NCBI GenBank assembly: GCA_013003285.1 | Contig: JABDJY010000406.1 | Span: 1 to 7,030 of the forward strand | Direction of reading: 5' to 3' | Origin: Alphaproteobacteria bacterium | GTDB lineage: Bacteria; Pseudomonadota; Alphaproteobacteria; UBA6615 | DNA: 7,030 bases | In this document: positions 1 through 6,061 of the stretch, piece by piece | Position numbering within the stretch: position 1 is the first letter of the stretch | Layout of the letters: each line of letters starts with the position of its first letter | Position numbers and translations under genes: made by a program | Notes under the pieces: model-generated | Databases searched by the model: none | What the model was told of the DNA's origin: nothing | What the model saw: the letters and a program-made list of their open reading frames with translations, nothing else

Positions 1-37
1 CGGATGAGGTCTTATATTAGTTACAAAACACATTCCT

Positions 38-76
38 CATCCTGAGGAGCGATCGCAGATCGCGTCTCGAAGGATG
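38..76. repeat. REP-like imperfect palindrome downstream of nadE
   Basis: The outer arms CATCCT (38-43) and AGGATG (71-76) pair. GAG (44-46) can pair with CTC (66-68), and the core GCGATC (49-54) pairs perfectly with GATCGC (58-63) around a GCA loop. This arrangement, CATCCTGAGGAGC then GCGTCTCGAAGGATGG, resembles a dispersed intergenic palindrome I know from alphaproteobacterial genomes, with a conserved outer part and a variable inner stem. It begins 12 bp past the nadE stop, so in the nadE transcript it would form a 3' hairpin that could stabilise or end the mRNA. A second partner for its left side, GGATGAGG at 2-9, is complementary to CCTCATCC at 35-42. Family membership is from memory, not from a search. 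Confidence 0.6.
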
Positions 77-88
77 GGGGCCGCGCAG

Positions 89-1759
89 CTAAGCCTTGCC
101 GCGGAAGGCGTTGGTGATCGGATAGCGGCGGTCGCGGCCGAAGGCGCGACTGGTGAGCTTGACCCCCGGCGGCGCCTGGCGGCGCTTATATTCGGCCATC
201 TCGAGCAAGCGCCAGATGCGCTGGACGACGGCCGCGTCATGGCCGCGCGCCACCAAATCGTCGGCGCCCAAATCCTCCTCGATCAGGCCGTGCAGGATGG
301 CGTCGAGCTCGTCATAGGGCGGCAGCGAATCCTCATCCTTCTGATCGGGCCGCAACTCGGCCGAGGGCGGCTTGGTGATCATGCGTTCGGGGATCACGTC
401 GCCGGCCGGGCCGAGCACCCCGCTGGGATGTTGTTCGTTGCGCCAGCGGCACAGGCGGAACACATCGGTCTTGTAGACGTCCTTCAATATGGAATAGCCG
501 CCGGCCATGTCGCCATAGATGGTCGCGTAGCCGACCGACATTTCCGACTTGTTGCCGGTGGTCAGCAGCATGGCGCCGGTGGTGTTGCTAATCGCCATAA
601 GCGTGAGGCCGCGCGCGCGGCTTTGAATGTTTTCCGCCGTCACCCCCGCGGCGGGCTGGTTGAGCCCCTGCTTGAGCATCTCGTCGAACGCCGCCATGGC
701 CGGTTCGATGTCGATCGAATCGAGGCGCACCGCCAGATTGTCGGCCAGCGCCTTTGCGTCGTCGAGACTGTCCTGGCTGGTGAAGGGCGACGGCATCATC
801 ACGCAATGCACCCGCTCCGGTCCCAGCGCATCGGCGGCGACCACGGCGGTGATGCCCGAATCGATGCCGCCCGACAGGCCGATGACGACGCCGGGAAAGC
901 CGTTCTTGTTGACGTAATCGCGCAGGCCCAACACCATGGCTTGATAAATCCGCTCGCTGCCTTCGATCTGCGGCGTCAGCACGCCTTCGCTGCAGCGCCA
1001 CGGGTCCTGGCCATCACCGCGCTGCCAACGCGTCACGGACAGGTTTTCGACGAACTGCGGCGCGGCCGCCGCCATCTTGCGATCGCCATTGAGCACGAAC
1101 GAACCGCCATCGAACACTAACTCGTCCTGGCCCCCCACCTGGTTCACATAGATCAACGGCAGGTCGGTCTCGGTCACCCGCTCGACGGCGAGGTTGAGCC
1201 GCACATCGACCTTGTCGCGCTCATATGGGCTGCCATTGATGATGACCAGAATCTCGGCGCCGGATTCCTGCAGGGTCTCGCAAACATCGGGCGTCCACAT
1301 ATCCTCGCACACGGCGACCCCGAGCCGCACGCCGCGGAAGTTCACCGGGCCCGGCGGCGCGCCGGCGTCGAACACCCGCTTCTCGTCGAACACGCCGTAA
1401 TTGGGCAGATCATATTTGTCGCGCCGGGTGACGATCTTGCCGCCGTCGAGCACCAGGGCGGCGTTGTAGCGCTTGCCATCCTCATCGAGCCAGGGCGCGC
1501 CAACAATCAAACCCGGGCCGCCGTCGGCTGTGTCGGCCGCCAACGCCTCGACCCCCTCGCGCACCGCGGCCAGGAAAGCGTTCTTCAACACCAGGTCTTC
1601 CGGCGGGTAGCCCGAGACGCAAAGCTCGGTGCCGACCACCAGATCGGCGCCGCCGGCCGCCGCCGCCGCGCGGGCGGCGCGGATACGAGCCACATTGCCA
1701 TCGATATCGCCGACCGTGGGATTTAGCTGCGCCAGCGCAATCGTTAATGAATCTGTCAT
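89..1759 (-). CDS. nadE: Glutamine-dependent NAD+ synthetase
   Basis: This cytosolic enzyme makes the last step of NAD+ synthesis, the ATP-dependent amidation of nicotinic acid adenine dinucleotide, using ammonia released from glutamine. The 556-residue length matches the two-domain proteobacterial form. Residues 1 to about 250 are a nitrilase-type glutaminase with the expected triad: Glu45 (in VVGTELCVSGYPPEDL), Lys115 (before DLPNYGVFDE) and Cys151 (VAVCEDMW). From about 270 onward is the synthetase domain, with the ATP-pyrophosphatase loop SGGIDSG (296-302), ENIQSRAR (376-383), TGNKSEMSVGY (401-411) and the TKPPSAELRPDQKDEDSLPPYDELD-type segment at 462-485. All key residues are present, so it should be active. 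The ATG at 1759 is supported by an AAGGA about 11 nt upstream and by the family N-terminus (LTIALAQLNPTVGD). It diverges from the MFS gene and appears monocistronic within the window. Confidence 0.97.
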   Translation of the reverse strand: MTDSLTIALAQLNPTVGDIDGNVARIRAARAAAAAGGADLVVGTELCVSGYPPEDLVLKNAFLAAVREGVEALAADTADGGPGLIVGAPWLDEDGKRYNAALVLDGGKIVTRRDKYDLPNYGVFDEKRVFDAGAPPGPVNFRGVRLGVAVCEDMWTPDVCETLQESGAEILVIINGSPYERDKVDVRLNLAVERVTETDLPLIYVNQVGGQDELVFDGGSFVLNGDRKMAAAAPQFVENLSVTRWQRGDGQDPWRCSEGVLTPQIEGSERIYQAMVLGLRDYVNKNGFPGVVIGLSGGIDSGITAVVAADALGPERVHCVMMPSPFTSQDSLDDAKALADNLAVRLDSIDIEPAMAAFDEMLKQGLNQPAAGVTAENIQSRARGLTLMAISNTTGAMLLTTGNKSEMSVGYATIYGDMAGGYSILKDVYKTDVFRLCRWRNEQHPSGVLGPAGDVIPERMITKPPSAELRPDQKDEDSLPPYDELDAILHGLIEEDLGADDLVARGHDAAVVQRIWRLLEMAEYKRRQAPPGVKLTSRAFGRDRRYPITNAFRGKA

Positions 1760-1788
1760 TCGTAAATGTTTCCTTCAGGGCCGGCGAA

Positions 1789-1816
1789 ACTATGTTCCGT
1801 CATGAAGAGCTGTCAA
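1789..1816 (-). promoter_or_regulatory. Predicted sigma70-type promoter of nadE
   Basis: On the minus strand a perfect -35, TTGACA (1816-1811), is followed by a 16-bp spacer and a CATAGT -10 (1794-1789) that matches TATAAT at four of six positions. Transcription would start near 1782, giving a short leader of roughly 20-25 nt before the nadE ATG at 1759. The placement is ideal for housekeeping expression. The boxes are seen directly; activity is inferred. Confidence 0.55.
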
Positions 1817-1901
1817 TCATGGGACCCAGCGGCAAGACCGAATTCGTTGGACCGTTACGGTTGCGACATTTAACAGGTAAATAAAGGTAAGAAAATCACC
1901 C

Positions 1902-3110
1902 ATGCTCAACGAACATCTTAGCGGCTGGCGCCGGCCCGAAATCCTGCTCATGGTGATGGCCGCCGCGTGGGGATTGAGCACGGCGACCTGGATGGCGCTG
2001 ATCAACAATTTCGCAGTCGAGCGCGCCGCCTTCGACGGCGCCGATATGGGCATTCTGCAGTCGGCCCGCGAAATCCCCGGCTTTCTGGCTTTCACCTTCG
2101 TGGCGCTGCTGGTCGTGATGCGCGAGCAGACCATCGCGGTGGTATCGCTGCTGCTGCTCGGCGGCGGGGTTGTGGCGACCGGCCTGTTCCCCAATTTCTT
2201 CGGCCTGATGGTCACCACCATGATCATGTCCGTAGGCTTCCACTATCACGAGACCGCGTCGCAGAGCCTGGCCCTGCAATGGTCGAACCGCGACAGCGCG
2301 CCGGAGCTGCTCGGCCGCATGCTGGCGGCGACTAGCTTCGCCTCGATCTTGGCGTTCGTTTTAATGTGGGCCGGGCTGCGCTGGCTCGATCTCGATTTCA
2401 CCATCATCTACGCCATCGGCGGCGGCGCGACCATCGTGGCGGCGCTGATCGTGCAACGGGCGTTTCCGCGCATGGCGGTCGACAGCAACCAACGGCGCGA
2501 GCTTTTCTTGCGCCGGCGCTACTGGCTGTTCTATTTGCTGACCTTCATCAACGGCGCACGGCGGCAGATATTCGTCGTCTTCGCGGTTTTTCTGATGGTC
2601 GAAAAATTCGGCCTGTCGGCGGAAAACCTCATCGTGCTGCTGCTGATCAATCATCTCATCAACACGTTCCTGGCGCCGAAGATCGGCCGCTTCATCACCC
2701 GCTTCGGCGAGCGCCGCGCCCTGACCTTGGAATATATCGGGCTGATCGGCGTCTTCGTCTCTTATGCGCTGGTCGAGAATGTGTGGTTCGCCAGCGGGCT
2801 CTATATCCTCGACCATCTGTTCTTCGCCATGGCGATCGCGCTGCGCACCTATTTCGGCAAGATCGCCGACCCGCGCGATATCGCGGCCACGTCGGGCATC
2901 TCGTTCTCGATCAACCATATCGCCGCGGTGGTGGTGCCCGCCGCCTTCGGCTTCATCTGGCTATTCAACCCCAGCGCCGTCTTCTACGCCGCCGCCGGCC
3001 TGGCGCTGGTGAGCCTGGCCCTATCGCGGCTCATTCCCCACAACCCCGACCAGGGCAACGAAATCGCCTGGCCGGGCCGCGCTGTGGCACGCCCGGCGCC
3101 GGCGGAGTAG
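1902..3110 (+). CDS. MFS permease, substrate unknown
   Basis: The 402-residue protein is dominated by hydrophobic segments, at roughly 13-35, 55-75, 78-96, 98-116, 143-162, 166-186, 207-230, 240-258, 276-292, 296-316, 335-354 and 358-376. This fits the 12-helix major facilitator fold in the inner membrane. A motif A-like loop, GRFITRFGERRAL (262-274), sits between helices 8 and 9 of the second half. The equivalent loop of the first half is degenerate (VVMREQT, 71-77). A cluster of polar residues, FHYHETASQ (113-121), lies at the end of the fourth helix and could contribute to substrate or proton handling, which is inference. The basic loop RRELFLRRRY (198-207) separates the two halves. The start is the first ATG that keeps helix 1; the Shine-Dalgarno is weak (AAGG about 14 nt upstream). 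It diverges from nadE and converges on the hydratase gene, so it need not share their pathway. I cannot assign a substrate. Confidence 0.85.
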   Translation: MLNEHLSGWRRPEILLMVMAAAWGLSTATWMALINNFAVERAAFDGADMGILQSAREIPGFLAFTFVALLVVMREQTIAVVSLLLLGGGVVATGLFPNFFGLMVTTMIMSVGFHYHETASQSLALQWSNRDSAPELLGRMLAATSFASILAFVLMWAGLRWLDLDFTIIYAIGGGATIVAALIVQRAFPRMAVDSNQRRELFLRRRYWLFYLLTFINGARRQIFVVFAVFLMVEKFGLSAENLIVLLLINHLINTFLAPKIGRFITRFGERRALTLEYIGLIGVFVSYALVENVWFASGLYILDHLFFAMAIALRTYFGKIADPRDIAATSGISFSINHIAAVVVPAAFGFIWLFNPSAVFYAAAGLALVSLALSRLIPHNPDQGNEIAWPGRAVARPAPAE

Positions 3111-3129
3111 CGGCGGTCACTGGCCGCCG
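3111..3129. terminator. Possible hairpin between convergent genes
   Basis: Directly after the MFS stop, CGGCGG (3111-3116) can pair with CCGCCG (3124-3129) around a 7-nt loop. There is no T-run on either side, so it is not a classical intrinsic terminator. The 82-bp gap between the two convergent stops is the natural place for transcription to end from both directions, which is the main reason for listing it. Confidence 0.25.
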
Positions 3130-3192
3130 GCATCACATGCGGCGCGCAGACGTGAACTGAAACTCTTCACGACCGCCATTGGGATACCCGGT

Positions 3193-4005
3193 TCAGTCCA
3201 GGTCGCGGAACGGGGCCTCGCGTTCGTCGAGAAAATCGCGCAGCGGCATTTCCTTTAGTTTGCGGGTCCAGACGCGGCCCTCGGGCGATGCGTGCAGGGT
3301 GGCGATCGCCTCGACATTGTAGAGCCACGAACTCGTCAAGCCGGCCGTCTCCTGATAGTGGTTGATCGATGCCTTGGCGAACTTGATTGCCGGGCGCGGC
3401 ATTCGCGCGAGTTTGCGGGCCAGTCGCCTCGCCTCGTCCATCAACTGGTCGGCCGGCACTGCCCGGTTGACCAGATTGATGCGTTCGGCTTCGCGGCCAT
3501 CGATCATGTCGCCAGTGTACATCAGCCAGCGCACATGGCGGATCGGCACGGTCCACGGCATCATCAGCGAGGGCGGGCCGGAGACATGGCGCACCTCGGG
3601 CTCGCCCATCAGCGCATCCTCGGCGGCAATCGCCAGATCGCAGCACATCATGAGTTCGAGCCCGCCGGCCAGCGCATACCCGTTGACCGCCGCGATGATG
3701 GGCAATTCCAATCCCCATAGCGTGCGCATGCGGCGGCAATTGTCCGACATGTCCTGCCGCCAGTCTTCGGTCCCCATTTCGAAATCGCCGCCATTGAGAT
3801 CGAAGCCCGTGGTAAACGCGCGGCCGGCGCCGGTTAAAATCAGCGCCTCGATACCGGGGTCGCGCTCGGCCTCGCGCACCGCCAATTCGAGCGCATCGAG
3901 CAGTTCGAGGCTGAGCGCGTTCATCTTGTCGGGCCGGTTCATGGTGATGGTGGCAAAGGCATCATCGGGGTCGCGGTCGATCAGTATTAGGGGTTCGTCG
4001 GTCAT
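3193..4005 (-). CDS. Enoyl-CoA hydratase/isomerase (crotonase) family protein
   Basis: This 270-residue crotonase-fold enzyme is expected to bind an acyl-CoA thioester and most likely hydrates an enoyl-CoA. The opening TITMNRPDKMNALS (19-32) is typical. The oxyanion hole is formed by the TTG segment (65-67, before FDL) and Gly115 in AGGLEL. Both acid residues of classical hydratases are present at the right spacing: Glu117 (counterpart of rat Glu144) and Glu137 in GEPE (counterpart of rat Glu164). The glycine-rich PGxGGTQRL stretch that usually follows is replaced by HVSGPPSLMMPWTVPIRHVR (140-159), so the substrate pocket is probably unusual. The start overlaps the end of the upstream CoA ligase in an ATGA and has a strong Shine-Dalgarno, so the two are co-transcribed. 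The pairing suggests a cinnamoyl- or other aryl-enoyl-CoA substrate. Isomerase, dehalogenase or retro-aldol chemistry cannot be excluded. Confidence 0.9.
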   Translation of the reverse strand: MTDEPLILIDRDPDDAFATITMNRPDKMNALSLELLDALELAVREAERDPGIEALILTGAGRAFTTGFDLNGGDFEMGTEDWRQDMSDNCRRMRTLWGLELPIIAAVNGYALAGGLELMMCCDLAIAAEDALMGEPEVRHVSGPPSLMMPWTVPIRHVRWLMYTGDMIDGREAERINLVNRAVPADQLMDEARRLARKLARMPRPAIKFAKASINHYQETAGLTSSWLYNVEAIATLHASPEGRVWTRKLKEMPLRDFLDEREAPFRDLD

Positions 4006-5756
4006 AGCGGTTCCTCCTGTGAAACAATGATGCGGTCGTGCGGCATATCGGCGTAGAGCCGCGCCACCAGTGGCTCCCGGTTGGCCAGTGCGCGGCGCTG
4101 GACCAGATGGCCCTTATCGTTGATTTCACCGGCGTCGCGGTCGGGCGGATCGGGCGCCAGGATGGCGCGGCGGATCGCCGTCGAGCTGCCGGCGAACCTG
4201 GCGTTGTGCCGGGTCAACGCTTGCTCCAACCGCGATGTCAAAGCGGCCCTCTCGTCGGGCGCTGGGGACTCCCGGCGGGGAAACAGGATCGCCGCCAGGT
4301 GGTTCCTGCCTTCGCCGGCGATCGCGACATCGGCAAGGTCGGGGGCGCAGGCTTCGAGCAACGCATGGCGCAGGGCGCCGGTTTTAACCCGGGTTCCCGT
4401 CGCCAGCTTGAAGTCCTCGGCGAGCCGCCCGTCAAAGGCGATGCCGCGTTCGGGCGCGGTGTCATGGATCGCCGCGGCGAGGTCTCCGGTCTTTAAAAAC
4501 CCCGCGCTGTCGAGCGGCAGCGGCGCGATGCCTTTGTCGGTGACATAGTGCGGCGCGACGTTGGGGCCGCGCACCCGGATTTCCCACGACGCCTCGGCAT
4601 CCTCGATGGGCTTTAGGCGCAGCGCATGACCGGGCAGAGGAAAGCCGATCTCGCCGGTTTCGCGCGCCGCTTCAAGCCCCAGGCAAATGGTCGAGGCCGC
4701 CTCGGTCATGCCGTAACCGGACACCAGTGTCGGCGGATTGGGCACAGCCGCCACCGCGCGCCGAAGCCGCGCCCATGTGGCCGAATCCATGCCGGCGCCC
4801 GCGAACATGATCAACTCGAGCCGCGAAAAGAAAGCGTCGCGGGTTTCCGCATCGGTATCGAGCCGGTCGAGCAGCAGGGCGATGCCGAACGGCACATTGA
4901 TGTGCAATGTCGGCCGCACCGCGCGCAACCGCGCCGCCATGGCGTCGACGCGGGTTGGATCGGGCGGCAGGTCGACATGATATTCGCCGCCGTTCCAGAT
5001 CATCTTGTAGAAATTATCGAGGCCGCCGAAGACATGGTGCCAGGGCAACCAGTCGAGCAGCACCGGCGGCCGACATGTCAGGAACGGCCAATGCACGCAA
5101 TAGGCCGCCTGGTTCGAGGCGATCATGCCGCGCGTGATCGTCACCCCCTTCGGGACACCCGTCGAGCCGGAGGTGAAGTAAAGCGCCGCCGCATCGCCGG
5201 GCGCATGCTGTGGGCGGACGAAGGACGCGGCGCCGTTGCCGGCGGTCAGCGCGCCCATGTCGTGGAGCGGCGCGTTCGTGATCGGCGCTAGGGCGTTTGC
5301 GATTTCGTTGCTGGGACCGTCGGCGAGAATTAGGGCCGGCTTGGCGATGGCCAGTAAGCCGGCAAGCCGGTTGCGGCCGAATTCCGATCCGATTAAGGCC
5401 GGCGACAGGGCGGCATGCACCAATCCCGCCTTGTGGCAGGCGAGCTTGAGAACCGCATGCTCGACACTGGCGCCGGCGATCGCGGCGATGGTGCTTGCCG
5501 CGCGCGGCACCAAATCATTCAGACGCGCCGCGGCGGCGTCGGAGCGCCGATCGAGCGCGCGGCGGCTGGCAATATTCGCCCCGTCGTCATCGCTAACCAT
5601 GGTGGCGCCGCCATCCTCGGCGACCCAGAAATCGAAACGGTCGAGAATATCGGGTAGCGGGTCGGGCAATGCATCGCGGTTGCGAAGCACAATGGAGCCG
5701 TCGGCCCGGTCGGTCCGCTCGATATTCGGGACCGCGAGAAGTCGCTGCGCATCCAT
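4002..5756 (-). CDS. Feruloyl-CoA synthase-like AMP-forming acyl-CoA ligase
   Basis: This 584-residue ANL-superfamily ligase would activate a carboxylic acid with ATP and CoA through an acyl-AMP. Motifs run in order: the phosphate loop YFTSGSTGVPKGV (193-205), SGYGMTEA (346-353), LKTGDLA (421-427), the hinge region FDGRLAEDFKLATGTRV (441-457) and the C-terminal catalytic lysine Lys548 in GEINDKGHLVQRR. The segment LDWLPWHHVFGG (234-245), with NGGEYHVD, PTLHINVPFG and MFAGAGMDSATW, is what marks the feruloyl-CoA synthase (fcs) subfamily. The first 190 residues keep the general pattern but are divergent and compact, so the true substrate may not be ferulate. It is the first gene of a two-gene operon and overlaps the hydratase start by 4 bp. 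The ATG at 5756 has only a weak Shine-Dalgarno (GAGTGAAA), but it fits the family N-terminus (NIERTDRADGSIVLRNRDAL). No vanillin dehydrogenase or MarR-type regulator is visible nearby. Confidence 0.88.
   Translation of the reverse strand: MDAQRLLAVPNIERTDRADGSIVLRNRDALPDPLPDILDRFDFWVAEDGGATMVSDDDGANIASRRALDRRSDAAAARLNDLVPRAASTIAAIAGASVEHAVLKLACHKAGLVHAALSPALIGSEFGRNRLAGLLAIAKPALILADGPSNEIANALAPITNAPLHDMGALTAGNGAASFVRPQHAPGDAAALYFTSGSTGVPKGVTITRGMIASNQAAYCVHWPFLTCRPPVLLDWLPWHHVFGGLDNFYKMIWNGGEYHVDLPPDPTRVDAMAARLRAVRPTLHINVPFGIALLLDRLDTDAETRDAFFSRLELIMFAGAGMDSATWARLRRAVAAVPNPPTLVSGYGMTEAASTICLGLEAARETGEIGFPLPGHALRLKPIEDAEASWEIRVRGPNVAPHYVTDKGIAPLPLDSAGFLKTGDLAAAIHDTAPERGIAFDGRLAEDFKLATGTRVKTGALRHALLEACAPDLADVAIAGEGRNHLAAILFPRRESPAPDERAALTSRLEQALTRHNARFAGSSTAIRRAILAPDPPDRDAGEINDKGHLVQRRALANREPLVARLYADMPHDRIIVSQEEPL
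4013..4018 (-). promoter_or_regulatory. Strong ribosome binding site for the hydratase gene
   Basis: On the minus strand AGGAGG lies 7 nt before the hydratase ATG (4005), inside the last codons of the ligase gene. Combined with the ATGA stop/start overlap, it fixes the hydratase start and indicates translational coupling, with the second enzyme probably made at a higher level than the first, whose own site is weak. Confidence 0.85.
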
Positions 5757-5960
5757 GATTCGATTTCACTCAGATGAAGTCCAAGCCCTGCACCGACGAT
5801 AGCCAACCCCCCGGTTTCGGTAAACGATGAACTGCGTCGGCGAAATCGGATGCACGGCTAATTCGCATGTCGCTAAATTTTGATCGATTATTCGGTTAGT
5901 TTTTACAATAAACGCTGTCGGTCGAATTCATATATTACTATATTCGCATAAAACTACGCT

Positions 5961-5996
5961 TATTTTTCTATTTCCAATACTACTATTTTTCCATTT
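5961..5996 (+). repeat. Near-perfect 13-bp direct repeat in leader region
   Basis: TATTTTTCTATTT (5961-5973) recurs as TATTTTTCCATTT (5984-5996) with one mismatch. The copies start 23 bp apart, close to two helical turns. They lie in a pyrimidine-rich strand just upstream of the CtrA-type box. They could be a binding site for an AT-hook or H-NS/MucR-like protein, or simply biased sequence. Confidence 0.45.
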
Positions 5997-5997
5997 T

Positions 5998-6013
5998 TTA
6001 ACCCGTCGTTAAC
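5998..6013 (+). promoter_or_regulatory. Predicted CtrA binding site
   Basis: The sequence TTAACCCGTCGTTAAC is an exact match to TTAA-N7-TTAAC, the consensus of the alphaproteobacterial response regulator CtrA, which controls cell-cycle, motility and envelope genes. It ends 48 bp before the ATG of the lipoprotein gene, the distance expected for a site overlapping the -35 region. No clear -10 follows it, so activation or repression cannot be told apart. The match is seen directly; binding is inferred. Confidence 0.6.
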
Positions 6014-6049
6014 CGCCCCCCCTCACAATTGCTGTCATCCTCCCTAAAC

Positions 6050-6054
6050 AGGAG
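6050..6054 (+). promoter_or_regulatory. Ribosome binding site of the lipoprotein gene, possibly in a hairpin
   Basis: AGGAG lies 7 nt before the ATG at 6062 and decides this start over the in-frame TTG at 6029. GGAGAT (6051-6056) is complementary to ATC-TCC (6037-6039 and 6041-6043, with C6040 bulged) across a 7-nt loop, so the site could be partly hidden in the leader RNA. Confidence 0.75.
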
Positions 6055-6061
6055 ATTGGCC

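Larger units (their letters stand above)
5757..6061. other. Divergent intergenic region with AT-rich core
   Basis: This non-coding stretch separates the ligase operon (leftward) from the lipoprotein gene (rightward) and should hold both promoters. Hand counting gives about 28% GC for 5881-6000, against strongly GC-rich flanks. TATATTAC (5931-5938) is repeated almost at once as TATATTCG (5939-5946). I could not pick a convincing -35/-10 pair for either direction. No open reading frame with coding character was found in it. Confidence 0.6.

Noticed and set aside
74..1120. Long plus-strand open frame (348 codons) opposite nadE
   Set aside because: It is antisense to a fully conserved nadE with all catalytic motifs. 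The protein is rich in His, Arg, Gly and Ala with no recognisable domain, as expected from the opposite strand of a GC-rich gene.
1847..1876. TTGGAC...TAACAG as a promoter for the MFS gene
   Set aside because: Each box matches the consensus at only about half its positions, which is no better than chance in this stretch.
1871..1885. TTAA-N7-ATAA (TTAA at 1870-1873 region) as a second CtrA site
   Set aside because: The second half-site is mismatched and lacks the following C, so it does not meet the consensus as the 5998-6013 site does.
2361..2918. Minus-strand open frame (185 codons) inside the MFS gene
   Set aside because: Highly charged Asp/Glu/Arg composition is the reverse complement of hydrophobic membrane codons. 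There is no supporting ribosome site or motif.
4626..5291. Plus-strand open frame (221 codons) opposite the CoA ligase
   Set aside because: Arg/His-rich with no family resemblance, and it lies across the ligase phosphate loop and core motifs, which are clearly real.
6029..6061. TTG at 6029 as the start of the lipoprotein
   Set aside because: It would add 11 residues before the signal peptide, has no Shine-Dalgarno, and would place the AGGAG at 6050 inside the gene. The ATG at 6062 is better.
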